From Humulus lupulus (lineage: Eukaryota > Streptophyta > Magnoliopsida > Rosales > Cannabaceae), in NCBI RefSeq assembly GCF_963169125.1, contig NC_084800.1, positions 147,680,397-147,744,396 on the forward strand: a stretch of DNA of 64,000 nt, given 5' to 3'. The notes beneath the pieces are model-generated. The model did no database searches. It saw nothing but the letters and a program-made list of their open reading frames with translations, and was not told the origin of the DNA. Below, one piece after another: positions 35,444-46,009 of the stretch (positions are counted from its first letter, which is position 1; each line of letters starts with the position of its first letter). A program made the translations under genes and the position numbers.

Positions 35444-36505
35444 TGTTGACGGAAAGAACTCGTCAATGATTAAAGGTTAGAAAAATCAAGTTTTTATAAC
35501 GATTAAAGCTTAGAATCAGATGGAAAGAAATTGAATCAACAGAAAAACCAGAGCTACAATAGAACAAAGATCATATATTTCTTAAGCGTCTTTCATACAA
35601 TCAGTTTTCCAACCCATCAAATTGAGGGGTTGATGCCTATTTATAGGTGGACTCTATTGGCCCCTGATACAAACAAGTCCCAGGAGGCAGGGACATACGC
35701 AGGTACACTGATAGAGTAGTGGCTCAGGGCATAGTACTATCGGCTCTGGTGTATGGCCGGGGGTGTTCAAGTGGTGCCTCTACTCTCCATATAAGTTTGT
35801 ACTGCCACTACTTCTCAGACGCAGATGGCAGGGCAACGCCTCTATCCTCTTCGCAACTGTACATCTCGTGTCAGTACACATGCCTTGTACCTACTCATAC
35901 CTATCAATTCATGTTAGACACCTAAGGGTTATTTGACATACCTTTTTGGTATCTTCAAGTATTCCTCGTACGTATATTGAGGAGCCTCCCAGCTTTATGG
36001 GTCCTGAGAAGCCAAGGCGCATGAGTGTCTTGTTGGTGGCACCTACCCCTTGAAAGGTACCAGGGCCTCTTCAACAAGACACAAGGGGTTAGTGGTGTGA
36101 CACGTCATATACGGGAGGCTTCGCCCTCGCATAGCGAGGCTGCCTGGCTGCCTTAGGATCGTGCACGGAGACAAGGTGTGAGACACAAAGACAAGGCGCA
36201 TAGCGAGGCCGGCTGTGTGGGGACGAGGCGCGAGACATGAAGGCACCGCGAGGCTATACCCTCGCATAGAGATGCGGGCTTGTGCGTGAGTAACCTGCTG
36301 AGGGCCCTCGCATGGCGAGGGTGGCTCTCTTAGCCAAACCTCTCTGATGCTATGTGATGCCCTTGTCCCTTTATGCGTGTAGAAAGTGTCCAAGTGGGGC
36401 TCCCGCCCCTTCATCCCTCTAACATGTGTCTCTTAGTCTTTAAGGGACCTCGTAGCGTAGAGGTTTGCCTGAACAAAATTCACCAAGGAAGAATTCCTAC
36501 ATTCA
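35444..36505 (-). mobile_element. Tat2 3' LTR
   Basis: 1062 bp, bounded by tgttgacgg (low end) and cctacattca (high end). Matches the 5' LTR at 46010-47153 except for about 80 bp of repeat-associated indels. Has ctatttataggtgg, a reverse TATA (TATAAATAG on the minus strand near 35637). Confidence 0.9.
36121..36321. repeat. Hairpin-forming ccctcgcatagcgaggg repeats, 3' LTR of Tat2
   Basis: Short near-perfect palindromes such as cctcgcatagcgagg (36125-36139) and ccctcgcatggcgaggg (36305-36321) with 3-nt loops, plus partial copies between them. Confidence 0.8.
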
Positions 36506-36516
36506 CATTTCCCCCC
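36506..36516 (-). other. Tat2 polypurine tract
   Basis: Minus strand GGGGGGAAATG directly upstream of the 3' LTR start, the standard plus-strand primer. Confidence 0.8.
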
Positions 36517-36810
36517 GAGTCTATAAGTACACTTTTAAGTGTGTTTGTAGACTCTTTCTTTTTCTCTTGTTTGATGTGTACGGCCAACTTCGGTGGACTC
36601 AACCTTTGAGCGCTACCCAATGTCGCTTGAAGAAACACAAAGTGGGTCTTGAAATTGTGTTTCTTTATTGTGTCCAAAGAAACATAAAGACCATCTAACT
36701 TTTGGGGGATCCATGAATATCCCTAAGATTGCATAAGGACCAATCATTTTCACTCGCGGATCCCAAGGCTACCCATACTCTTGATCTCCACCATTCATAT
36801 GGATTTGAAT

Positions 36811-36846
36811 CCAATGGCTCAGGGGCCTTGACTTTCCTTATAAATA
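36811..36846 (+). promoter_or_regulatory. Antisense-gene promoter of Tat2 (CCAAT and TATA)
   Basis: CCAAT at 36811 and TATAAATA at 36839-36846, oriented against the element. The ATG of the antisense gene is 534 bp downstream. The same pair, same spacing and similar flanks occur in Tat1 (27564-27571 and upstream). Not inside an LTR, so it would give a transcript independent of the LTR promoter. Confidence 0.65.
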
Positions 36847-36959
36847 CCCCAAGGCTTGAAGCCATTTCTCCACACCAAAACTTGCCTAGCCTAGTGGTGT
36901 TCCCACCAAACCACATTCAAGAGTTCAAAGGTTCCACCCTCCATGAAAGCATTCTTGAG

Positions 36960-37046
36960 GTAATTTTCCTTCCATTTCAATTATTCATCCTCTTTTTTTT
37001 TAATTATTTTTCCTGATTCTTTTGCTCTTCTTTCTGTTTTTTCTAG
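36960..37046 (+). other. Candidate 5'-leader intron of Tat2 antisense gene
   Basis: ttgag|gtaatttt and tttttctag|catt enclose 87 nt with a long pyrimidine run. Corresponds in position to the 117-nt candidate intron of Tat1. Confidence 0.5.
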
Positions 37047-37372
37047 CATTGTGGTGACGCTAGGCATTCTTTCGCTCCTACGGTCTTGCCTTTGCTTATC
37101 ACTCAACCGACCCTATGCCTCCATAAGTCTATCCTTGCACACCTTCGACTTCATACATATACCCCCAGGTATGCCTCCCTCCTCTTTTTTTTATACTGAC
37201 TATGTGGGGGTAGAATTAATGGTTGCACGACACTCATTCTTCAAAGTTTGTCATTCTTTTCGTATGGCCTTTCCAGTACATATGCATAGGCCCTTTTCTT
37301 ATACCCATCCCACTCATGTTGTAGATATACGGTTACCCTTACGCATATACGACCTCGAGTCTTAGCTGGTCC

Positions 37373-38591
37373 ATGGCGTCTAGGCGATGTCCAAAGCATC
37401 CGACCAATGTTGAATTTATTGAGTTTTCATTCTCCGACTCGGAGGCCGACGTACGTAGACCCTCTAACTGCGGGGGTGTGCGGACGCTCGACCTCCGGAG
37501 ATTGTCCTACCTCAGAAAGAAAGCGTGCGACGCGTGCGACCTAGAGAGGGAGCTAGAATCCAATACTAGGGACGCGGGTTTAGGTTTCTCCCCCCAGCAT
37601 GCGACATACATTTCCCATCTACAATCAATCCTCCAGGATTGCCTTTTTGAAATTGCTTGCCTAGAATAAAACTTTCCCCCTGAGCCTTTTTCCTTCCGTC
37701 GTGACGAGTCTCCCGGTCATAGGGATCCCTCCTTTGAAGGCGGTAGACGTGAATTGGTTGAACCGGCAACCGAACGCTCGTGACGAGTGATGAAAATCCT
37801 GGCCTTGTCGAGTGACTGTAAACAAGCCAGCGCCCTTTCTACAGAGAGCAACCTTCGCTTGTACAGGCTGCTCATCCTGAATCATACCGTCACTTTATGC
37901 TCCGTTTCCTCCGAACCTGCGAGCCTATGCCCTGCCTCATTTGAATCGGCGGGTCCACGCCCTATGTCACCTGAACCTGTGGATCTGTGCCCTGCGCCAC
38001 TCGAACCTGCGGATCCATGCCCCCCCTCACCTGAACCTGCGGTTCCGTGGCTATACGGACACGATGAAGGTAATTATAACGTGGTATCCGATAGGGACTA
38101 TGTCTACCCTTCGGGCGATCATATGGATGTTGAGGAGACAGTGGTATCTGAGAACTACTCGTGCTTTCACTCTATTGCCGGCATGGCTGGGGGCGTGGTC
38201 GATGAACGTCATACTGGTGGTGTTAGCTCTTGGATGTCACTGTCGATGCTTGGCGGCGAGTTTGCATTTGATGCCTCTGTCCCTCACCCCTCCGTGCCTA
38301 AAAGGAATTTTGTTATTCCTTCTTTTGCTGGGGCTCCTCAACCCCCTAGGAGGCGTTCTAGGGGGGTGCCTTCAGGCACCTCTTTACCCAAGGAGATGAC
38401 TCCGTGTTCTTCTGCTCCCCGCACAAATGCAGATGGATCAGGACCTTCTCGGTCCCCATCCCTGACAAAGCGTGCCTCGGCAAGAACACGCGCCTCCCCC
38501 GGCCAAGCTTATGTTTCTGCTTCGAAAGATCATCCTCGGGCGAGCCAGTATGGGGAAGCCATGAGCCATCATCTGGGAAACTTTCCCAAAG
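37373..38591 (+). pseudogene. Tat2 antisense gene, first coding exon
   Basis: One frame from MASRRCPKHPTNVEFIEF (37373) with only two stops: TAA at 37667 (Gly in the Tat1 homologue) and TGA at 37778. After these it is open to 38635. Content: an N-terminal domain shared with Tat1, helical segment HATYISHLQSILQDCLFEIA, a Pro-rich 10-residue repeat (37903-38050), an acidic stretch, FVIPSF shared with Tat1, then a Ser/Arg/Pro-rich basic region. A donor cccaaag|gtgagt ends the exon at 38591. Product and function unknown; no enzymatic motif seen. Confidence 0.65.
37903..38050 (+). repeat. 30-bp coding minisatellite in the antisense gene
   Basis: About 4.5 copies of a unit coding the motif SPEPxxLCPA (variants SSEPASLCPA, SPEPVDLCPA, SPEPAVPW). 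In frame, so the number of copies can change without breaking the reading frame. The shorter Tat1 homologue does not show it. Confidence 0.8.
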
Positions 38592-38763
38592 GTGAGTGGG
38601 GGGCCTTGTATAATGTCTCCAAGGCTGAGCTTTAAAACGCCCATATGCGAGCCTCTTTGCAGGTACTTGTCGAGATACTCGGTTTATTCATTTATGATAG
38701 ATATATATTTTTTGATATCACCTAACCCTCGAGGCTTTATTCCATGTCCTCGCCCTTACCTAG

Positions 38764-39140
38764 GCTTCCATCTTGAGTCATCGGCTGATCGACTCCAACT
38801 CCTCATCGACCCAAAATGTGAGCTTGAGGAGGCCATGGGGAACCTATCGGTGACCAAGGCGGGAAAGGATGTCTTGTCAAGTCAACTAACCGAGGCAATT
38901 TTCCAGAGGGACGTCGCCTTAGCCCAAGCTGCATCAATCTCTCACACCAACACTCAGCTGGAGGCTACCATCCAAACTTTAAATGAGAGGATCATTGTTC
39001 TCGAGGCTGAGCTTCTGAATGTTGAGAATTGCATAGTCGAGCGCACGTTGCACGCTGTCTGGATGACCAACCCCACCGTTGACCCTACGAAGTTTCACTG
39101 TTCCCTGGGATTGGCTTTGGGCTTTTTCTGCACAGCTTAG
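38764..39140 (+). pseudogene. Tat2 antisense gene, coiled-coil exon
   Basis: After a candidate intron (38592-38763; an alternative acceptor tttgcag lies at 38662) the frame gives GFHLESSADRLQLL, then heptad-type helix LTEAIFQRDVALAQAASISH, QLEATIQTLNERIIVLEAEL and ENCIVERTL, and ends FFCTA at 39140. The splice would be in frame (AAA G|GC). The Tat1 counterpart has the same coiled-coil then VERTL. Suggests an oligomerising protein. Confidence 0.6.
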
Positions 39141-39540
39141 GTGGAAGGCGAAGAAGACCTCCTTCCGGGAGGGCCCGAGCCATCAGCGAGATACCACTCT
39201 GGAAGAGCTAGAATTCTAACCTTGTGTCAGGACCTACAGGCCAAGGGACAGTCTCAGGTAGACAGTTTCTATGAGGTGTAGGCCTCCCAAAACTCGACTC
39301 CCTTTGGAGATTATGCCATCGAGAAGATTTCTGAGTGGAAGGGTCAAGATGGAGATTTGTAGGTTCCTTTGTATTCGACCTATGTATGTTATTGCTATGT
39401 AATCCCTCACATTATTTCCCTTTTCTCTCCTTTTTTCTTTTGTGTTCATCAAACTTAAGGGACTTTAGTAAGTCCCTCTTATAATTATTATTATTATTAT
39501 TATTATTATTATTTATGGATTACATATATTTTCCTTAATC
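39141..39540. other. Noncoding DNA downstream of Tat2 antisense gene, with an (ATT)n run
   Basis: Decayed continuation of the antisense frame to about 39360, then noncoding. A perfect (ATT)n microsatellite, about 10 units, lies at 39484-39512. Confidence 0.6.
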
Positions 39541-39960
39541 TGATGGTGATAATCTTTCTGGTGCACTTTGATTATACTCGTGGACACGTTAACCCATTTG
39601 GCTCTTGGGGTCCTTTTATATTCTTTGTGCGCGATTGTTACTTTTTGCGAGAAGCATCCTTCTCGTCATTATATATAGTACTATTTCTTCAAGGGTCTCT
39701 TGTAGGACCCTTTTTGGCTAGCCGGCTTAATGGTCGTTCTAGACTTATTGAGAGACTCCCTCCTTACGGCCTCACCCCCTGGGATGTCGGCCTTTGGTTG
39801 GAGGTCATCCGTTTAAACTATTCCCTTGACATTCATAAGGGTAGCTAATCCTTTTGAATATAAGAGGTTTTATTTATACTCGTGCCTCCTGTCCTACCCC
39901 CCAAGTGCTTGGTGAGATTTACTTTGGCAGTCACTTTGGTTGATGCTCGCATAGAGAAGT
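39541..39960 (-). repeat. Single Tat2 copy of the Tat1 array unit
   Basis: Reverse complement of the array unit of 16222-24752: shared segments include gcgagaagcatccttctcgtcat, gggtctcttgtaggacc, gcttaatggtcgttctagac and ccccccaagtgcttggtgagattt. Present once, between pol and the antisense gene, the same relative place as the array in Tat1. Confidence 0.85.
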
Positions 39961-40123
39961 AAATAACATACGAAGTGGTGAACAGTTTCATTCATAGTAG
40001 TCAGATTACAATGATATATATAAAAAGGTTTACATCTACTTGGGAGGTTATCTAGGAAACCTCTTTGATTCTCGTCTACTAAGATAACATAACTTGCAAC
40101 AAACTAAACACAGATACTGCTTG

Positions 40124-41258
40124 CATTGGATGTGGAAGTCTTACTGGCAATACTTCCTGAGGTGTTCCGCATTCCATGCTCGAGGTATGATGGTGTCGTC
40201 CATGTGCGCCAGCTTATAGGTGTTTGGTGGTATGTATTGAGCGACTTGGTAGGGCCCCAGTTCGCCCCAAGCACCCCCGCCCCCGGGTCTCGCGTGTTGG
40301 GGAGTACTTTTCTTAATACCAGGTCACCTATTCTGAACGTTCTCTCTTGCACCCTCGAGTTGTAATACCTTGCTGCCCGCTGCTGGTATACCGCCACCCT
40401 CATTTGCGCCTTTTCCCTTCTTTCTTCTAGCATGTCCAAGCTTTCGGCCATTGCCGCATGGTTGACCTGGTCCTCGTATGCCTGTATCCTATGCGAGTTA
40501 ACCTTCATCTCAATCAGGAGGAAAGCCTCACATCCATAGGCTAAGGAGAAAGGGGTCTCTCTAGTGGTTGTGCACGGAGTGGTTCTGTAGGCCCAAAGCA
40601 TGTTAGGTAACTCCTCAACTCAAGCACCTTTCATCTTCTCTAGCTTTGTTTTTAAGTTCATCTTAACGATTTTGTTAATGGTCTCCACCTGCCCATTGGC
40701 TTGTGGATGCACAACAGCCGAGAAGCTTCTCCTTATGCCTCTTTCCCTAAAGTACTCCTCGAACGTTTCCCCTTCAAATTGAGTGTCGTTGTCAGAAATA
40801 ATCTTGTAGGGCACTCCATATCTGCAGACAATGAACTTATTTACAAAGGTGGTGATATGCTTGGCCGTTATCTTCACTAGAGGTTCTGCTTCAACCCACT
40901 TGGTGAAGTAATCTTTGGCTACCACCGCGTACTTCGCTCCACCTCTTCCTGGGGGAAGGGTGCCAATCAGGTCTATCCCCCAAATAGCAAAGGTCCAAGG
41001 GCTGGTCATGTTGGTCAATTAATTCGGGGGTTTTCGGGAGTAGTTTGCATGCCTTTGGCATTTGTCACATCTCCTTACGAAATCATTTGCATCTCTCTCC
41101 ATGGAAGGCCAGTAGTACCCTTGCCTCATGGCTTTTCGAGCATGGTTGCCGCATTCACCCTCATGTATTTCATATAGTACCTTCACAGCTTCTTCCTCAC
41201 CAACACATCGCAAGAGTGGCACAAAAAACTCCCTCTTGTATAAGATCCCATCTACCAA
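40124..41258 (-). pseudogene. Tat2 integrase
   Basis: From 41258: zinc-binding HEGECGNHARKAMRQGYYW and CDKCQ (HHCC), core aspartates in IWGIDLIGTLP and ISDNDTQFEG, and the glutamate in NGQVETINK; then MLWAYRTTP, YGCEAFLL and RIGDLVLRKV. All three catalytic residues are kept. Lesions: TAA at 41019, TGA at 40617, and a small deletion after GANWG that shifts the frame; in the other frame the proper end (PRAWNAEHLRKYCQ) is readable to about 40124. Inserts element DNA into the genome with 5-bp duplications. Confidence 0.85.
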
Positions 41259-41264
41259 GGTGTA

Positions 41265-42035
41265 TCAGACCGCCTTATAAACTAGCCTCTGAGCCTCCCT
41301 CTTGTCTGTTGGCACCACTCCATCCTTCAGGTAGCTTATAATCGGGCTGGCCCATGACTCCTTTGGGATGCTGACCATGTGAACGTCTGGATTGACAATG
41401 GTTGGCCTTGGTAAGTATTCCACAGGCACTGATTCAAGGGTATTCCCATCTTTAGTGGAAGCCAACTTTGCGAGGGCATCAACATGGGTATTCCTCTCTC
41501 TCGGGATTTGCTCTATGGTATATTCCACCAACTGCTCCAAATAGCCTCTTACCCTTTCCAGGTATGTAGCCATCTTGGGACCACTCGCTTGGTACTCCCC
41601 TTTCACCTGGAATACCAACAACTGTGAGTCACTAAAGATGTGTAGATGCGTTACCTTCAGCCCCTGGGTCAACCGCAACCCTGCTAGAAATGCTTCGTAT
41701 TCTGCCTCATTATTCAAGGCTTCGAACCCAAACCGTATCGTGCTATACATCCTGTGTCCTTCGGGTCCAGTCATCACGATACCTGCTCCAGATCCTCCTT
41801 CATTGGATGCTCCATCCACGTGCAGGCTCCATTCCTCAGAACTCCTTGGCTTCCCTTCTGTGACTGATTGTCCCTCTTCTTCATCTCCTCCTCCATTCGG
41901 TCGATAGGTGAATTCCACTATGAATTCTATGAGCACTTGCCCATTGATGGAGGTCCTTTGAGTATAAGAGATGTCGAATTGACTCAACTCGACCAACCAC
42001 TTCTTCAGTCTTCCCGAGGTTTCAGGTTTATGCAA
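41265..42035 (-). CDS. Tat2 archaeal-type RNase H region of pol
   Basis: An uninterrupted 256-codon stretch of pol. It opens with LKKWLVELSQFDISY, the end of the first RNase H region. From about residue 85 is a second RNase H: WSLHVDGASNEGGSGAG (first Asp), EAEYEAFLAGLRLTQGL (Glu), IFSDSQLLVFQVKGEY (second Asp) and NTHVDALAKLAS (third Asp). This dual RNase H is the hallmark of the Tat lineage. It is part of the pol polyprotein, and runs into integrase at 41258 after one stop. Confidence 0.85.
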   Translation of the reverse strand: MHKPETSGRLKKWLVELSQFDISYTQRTSINGQVLIEFIVEFTYRPNGGGDEEEGQSVTEGKPRSSEEWSLHVDGASNEGGSGAGIVMTGPEGHRMYSTIRFGFEALNNEAEYEAFLAGLRLTQGLKVTHLHIFSDSQLLVFQVKGEYQASGPKMATYLERVRGYLEQLVEYTIEQIPRERNTHVDALAKLASTKDGNTLESVPVEYLPRPTIVNPDVHMVSIPKESWASPIISYLKDGVVPTDKREAQRLVYKAV

Positions 42036-42305
42036 GACCTACCTTAAAGGGCTATTGGTGAGTACTTCGATCGCATGGGCATGGAAATAGGGCCTCAATT
42101 TCCTTCAAGCCACAACTAATGCGTATGCCAACTTCTCTGTCTCTGGGTATCGGTTCTTCGCATCTACTAACCGTTTACTTATGTAGTACACAGGTTGCTG
42201 GTGTTTCTTCTCTCCTATAATGAGGGCAGCACTTATGGCATGCTCGGATACTGCCAAGTATGTGTATACCCTTTCGCACCTTTCAGGTTTTTCCAACAAG
42301 GGTGG
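42036..42305 (-). pseudogene. Tat2 first RNase H / connection domain
   Basis: Reads YTYLAVSEHAISAALIIGE, QPVYYISKRLVDAKNRYPET and KLAYALVVA, the gypsy RNase H without its first aspartate, as usual for the degenerate first domain in Tat elements. Interrupted by stops at 42297-42305, 42102 and 42036, each a single-base change. Confidence 0.8.
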
Positions 42306-43150
42306 CTACCCTAAGTGCTCCTTCAGCTTGACAAATGCATCCTCACATTCTTCATCCCAAGCGAACTTTTTGCTCCCTTTTAGGATTTTGAAGAAGGGGA
42401 GACATTTGTCCGTAGACCTCGAGATCAACCTATCCAGGGCTACCACCCGTCCTGTTAGACATTGCACCGCCTTCCTATTCTTGGGGGGAATCATTTCTAT
42501 TAGGGCCTTTATCTTATCAGGATTAGCTTCGATGCCTCTAGAGTTGACCATGAAGCCTAAGCACTTTCCCGAGGATACACCAAAAGTGCACTTGAGTGGA
42601 TTCAACTTCATTCGGTACTTCCTGAGTGTGTCAAACATCTCCCCTAGGTCTTTGCCGAGTTCTGCGACCATTTTGGTCTTCACCAGCATATCATCAACGT
42701 ATACCTCCATGTTCCTCCCTATCTGGTTAGCGAACATTTTGCTCACCAATCTTTGATAGGTGGCACCCGCGTTCTTTAATCCGAAAGGCATCACCCTATA
42801 ATAGTAAAGCGCTTTCTCTGTTATAAATGATGTATGCTCTTCGTCGTCCGGGTTAATAGGTATCTGGTTGTATCTAGAATGGGCATCCATAAAGCTAAGT
42901 AACTCGTCCTCGGACGTTGCATCCACCAGCTGATCTATCCTTGGGAGTGGAAAACTTTCCTTAGGACAAGCTTTATTGAGGTTTGAGAAGTCAATGCAAG
43001 TCCTTCATTTTCCATTTGGTTTCGGGACTAGCACTGGGTTCGACACCCATACAGGATAGAAGGACTCACGGATGGACCCATTGGCCTTCAACTTGTCCAC
43101 CTCCTCCTTTAGGGCTGCGTACCTCTTTGGATCAAGCGCTCATCTTTTCT
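42306..43150 (-). pseudogene. Tat2 reverse transcriptase
   Basis: From about 43150: YAALKEEVDKLKANGSIRE, PVWVSNPVLVPKPNG, one stop, CIDFSNLNKACPKESFPLPR, then the open 206-codon frame from 42926 with MDAHSRYNQIPINPDD, MPFGLKNAGATYQRLVSKMF and the catalytic YVDDMLVKTK. Followed by the thumb and connection (CLTGRVVALDRLISRS). Catalytic residues intact; one premature stop near 43006. Gene order continues into RNase H. Confidence 0.85.
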
Positions 43151-43502
43151 GCCTGACGGGCCTTGCCTTAGGGGTGATATTCAAATGGTTGCACATGATG
43201 GCTGGATCTATTCCTACCATGTCTTTGTGACTTCAAGCAAATACATCCAGATTGTCATTCAAAAACCTTACCAACTTCTCCTTCGCGTCGCTTTGAAGGC
43301 TTTTTCCCACCTTTAATTTTCGCAATGGTTCTTCCATCAGTACAATCTCCTCTACCTCCTCCACAGGCTCAGCCCCTGGCTCTTCCATGATTCTGGGGTC
43401 TAGTTCCTACGGTTTTGTGCCCCCATGCACCACCATCGCCATCGGTTCTCGCAGTTTCACAGACGTGCGAAGGGAGGTGTTATAACACTCCTTTTCCTCC
43501 CT

Positions 43503-44141
43503 TTATTCTCCTTTCATACTCGCTACTCCACCAGGAGTTGGGAACTTGATGGCAAGGTGATATATTGAAGTGATCGCTTTCAATTCTCTCAGGGACGGTC
43601 TCCCCAATACCGCATTGAAAGCTGAAGCACAATCTACTACGACAAAATTTGCCATGACTGTGGTCTGTCGGGGTTGCTCTCCCATGGTTAGTGCCAATTT
43701 GATTACCCCTAAGGGTTCTATCGAGTCACCCGTGAACCTGTATAAGGAGGATTGACAGGGTTTCAAGTGTTTAACGCCCAAACCCATCTTCTCCAAGGCG
43801 GGGCAATATAAGATATCTACGGAACTTCCGTTGTCTATGAGGACCCTACGTACCCGCTTGTTGGCCAACTGAACTATCAACACCAAAGGATCATTATGGG
43901 GAAAGTGCACCCCTCGTGCATCCTCCTCTGTGAAATTGATCGAGTCATTTTCTCCCTTAATGCATTTCAGGGGTCGCTGCTCCAAACTCATGACACACAG
44001 TGGTGGACCCCGACTGGCTTCTCTTGCGTAATTGTCTCGACCCTTCTTGGACTCTCCCCCAAACCCCGGACCTCCGAAGATTGTTCTCACCTCCCCTTGT
44101 ATCTCTGGGGCTCCACCCTGTGTCCGAGGTATCACCAGCAC
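43503..44141 (-). CDS. Tat2 gag C-terminus and aspartic protease
   Basis: 212-codon open frame. An APEIQGEVRTIFGGPGFGGE segment shared with Tat1 leads to the protease: VLIDNGSSVDILYCPALEKM carries the catalytic Asp, with SAFNAVLGRPSLRELKAITS as the flap-distal half. Ends PGGVASMKGE. The 350 bp between here and RT (43151-43502) are a linker with stops in this copy. Releases mature proteins from the polyprotein. Confidence 0.85.
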   Translation of the reverse strand: MLVIPRTQGGAPEIQGEVRTIFGGPGFGGESKKGRDNYAREASRGPPLCVMSLEQRPLKCIKGENDSINFTEEDARGVHFPHNDPLVLIVQLANKRVRRVLIDNGSSVDILYCPALEKMGLGVKHLKPCQSSLYRFTGDSIEPLGVIKLALTMGEQPRQTTVMANFVVVDCASAFNAVLGRPSLRELKAITSIYHLAIKFPTPGGVASMKGE

Positions 44142-45930
44142 ATTGTCCGATTTCTATTTCTCCCTTCTAACATATCGGCCCAGGTGTCCCCTTTTGATGA
44201 GCTCTTCAATTTCTTCCTTCAAATGGGTACATTCTGCCGTGGTATGGCCGATATCCTTGTGGTATTGACAGTATTTTCTAGGGTCCCTCTTGGACTGATC
44301 TTTTCTCATCGGTGGGGGCCTCTTGAAGGGAACCCAGTCCTCATTTGTGAGGTAGATATGCTCTCTGGTGTCCATCAGGCTCGTATAGAAGATGTAGGCC
44401 GTTTTCCTGTGGTCGCTTCCGCGTTTGGTCCTTCTATGTTGGTCATCCCTCAACCTTTCATAAACCTTCTTCTTCTTCGCTCCATTCGACCCTTCATTGG
44501 TTGGGGGATTTATATGGGACTCACTTTTTCTTTCCTTTAAGTTCGCATGGCCATCCTCCACACGAATGTACTTTTGCACCCTCTCATAGAAGTCATCTAG
44601 GTCAATGACTTCCCTTTTGAGCATATTATCCCACAATTTTCTTCCCTGACGCACTCCGGCTGTTATGGCCATTTTTAACTCCCTACGGGTCAGGCTCCCT
44701 ACTTTGGTTGCCTCCATGTTAAACTTGTGGATGTAGCCCTTTAGACTCTCATTTTCTCCCTGCTTCACATTGGCGAGGCTGGTGCCCGACATTGTGTAAT
44801 CATGCACGGCGTGATGTTGTTGGAGAAATTCATCAGAAAACTACTGCCAGGACCTGATGGACCCTGGTCAAAGTCTCTTGAACCATTTGTACGCAGGTCC
44901 TTTCAATGTGACAGCAAAGCAATGGCACCTGGCTCCGCTACTAATCCCCCTTAACCTCATCAGGTCGTTAAACGTGTCCAGATGGTACTTAGGATCTGTG
45001 TTTCCCTCATAGGGAGTCATATGTGGCTCCTTGAAGTTGGCTGGGAGCTGGATAGCTTGGATCTCTTTAACGAAGGGTGATTCATGGTCGAACTTGTCCT
45101 GACGGCTTGTCCCCCAGATGCGGTGATGATCTTGCTCCGTAGGCTTCTCATCTCTGTGTCTAGGTCTTGTCTCCTCTTCTTCAAGGAGTCTTTCAACGTG
45201 GAGGGGCTTGCATTTCCCTTTCCTTTGCCTTCCCAGGGTGCCATAGGAGGTGTAGTCCTTTTATCTTCCCTTTTCTTGTTGAGTTCCTCTCGTAGATCTG
45301 AGGATGTCTTCCTTGAAGTGACCTCGACGTCGTTATGAGGGCCAGCGTTGTTCTTCTGCTCTGGCCTCGAAGGCTGCTTTGATGGTCCCGGACATTCGTG
45401 CTGCTTCTCCCAGGGGGTGTTACTGGTGGAGAGTCGAGTCCTCCCATCATCTACTAAGATAGTGGTCTCTGCCCCCTCTCGGCCTCTCTCTTTTCGCTTA
45501 GGGAGTGATATGTTTGACTTCCCTTGCAATAGGCCATTCAACACCTCCTGCATTTTCACTAAGGTGGTTTCAAGCCTGTGGTTCTTGCGGTGTTATTCAC
45601 GTACCTCCTCTTAATAGAATCGAGAGCTTGAGCTCGAGCTCACGGAATGGACCCGGGGATGCTTGTCAGGTTTGTTGGCCGGAGTTTGGCACCTATGGCA
45701 GCCTTGGTGGTGGGAACTCGTCGGCATCTTTTGTAGGGGGAGCTATTGACCTTGGATGATTCTCATCGGGAGGGATGGCCGGGGATGAAGCCTCCCTCTC
45801 TACTTCGTGAACTTCGGGTTCCTTTGGGGCTTCTGCGTCTCTGGGCGGAGGAGGGTTCTTCATGGAGGCCTTCAACTGATCTCCATCAAGGCGGACCTTC
45901 ACCTCTCATGACTCTCTCACTTGTTTGGAA
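44142..45930 (-). pseudogene. Tat2 gag
   Basis: Frames 45902-45693, 45559-45017 and 44807-44154 cover most of gag. N-terminus LDGDQLKASMKNPPPP, a charged low-complexity region, LDTEMRSLRSKI, a core piece around 44810-45010 (frame broken), then SGTSLANVKQGENESLKGYI, EVIDLDDFYERVQKYIRVED, and the Tat zinc knuckle CQYHKDIGHTTAEC (C-x2-H-x4-H-x4-C). Several stops separate the frames. Homologous to Tat1 gag throughout. Confidence 0.85.
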
Positions 45931-45987
45931 TGTCTAGGCATTTCTTCCTGCCAGAACTAATGGAAGAACAGTGGCTTGACACTTATC

Positions 45988-46009
45988 CTTCCCACAGACG
46001 GCACAAAAC
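45988..46009 (-). other. Tat2 primer-binding-site region
   Basis: Minus strand gttttgtgccgtctgtggga directly after the 5' LTR end ...catcaaca. Matches the Tat-type cgccgtctgtgggaa signature with small changes. Confidence 0.65.

Noticed and set aside
37373..39140. Cellular gene captured by Tat2
   Set aside because: A homologue occurs at the same place in Tat1, on the same relative strand, so it is a standing part of the element family and not a recent capture.
43896..44540. 214-codon plus-strand open frame, also 42220-42756 and 41575-41907
   Set aside because: They lie opposite the conserved gag, RT and RNase H frames of Tat2. The minus-strand frames carry the recognised motifs, so these are shadows.
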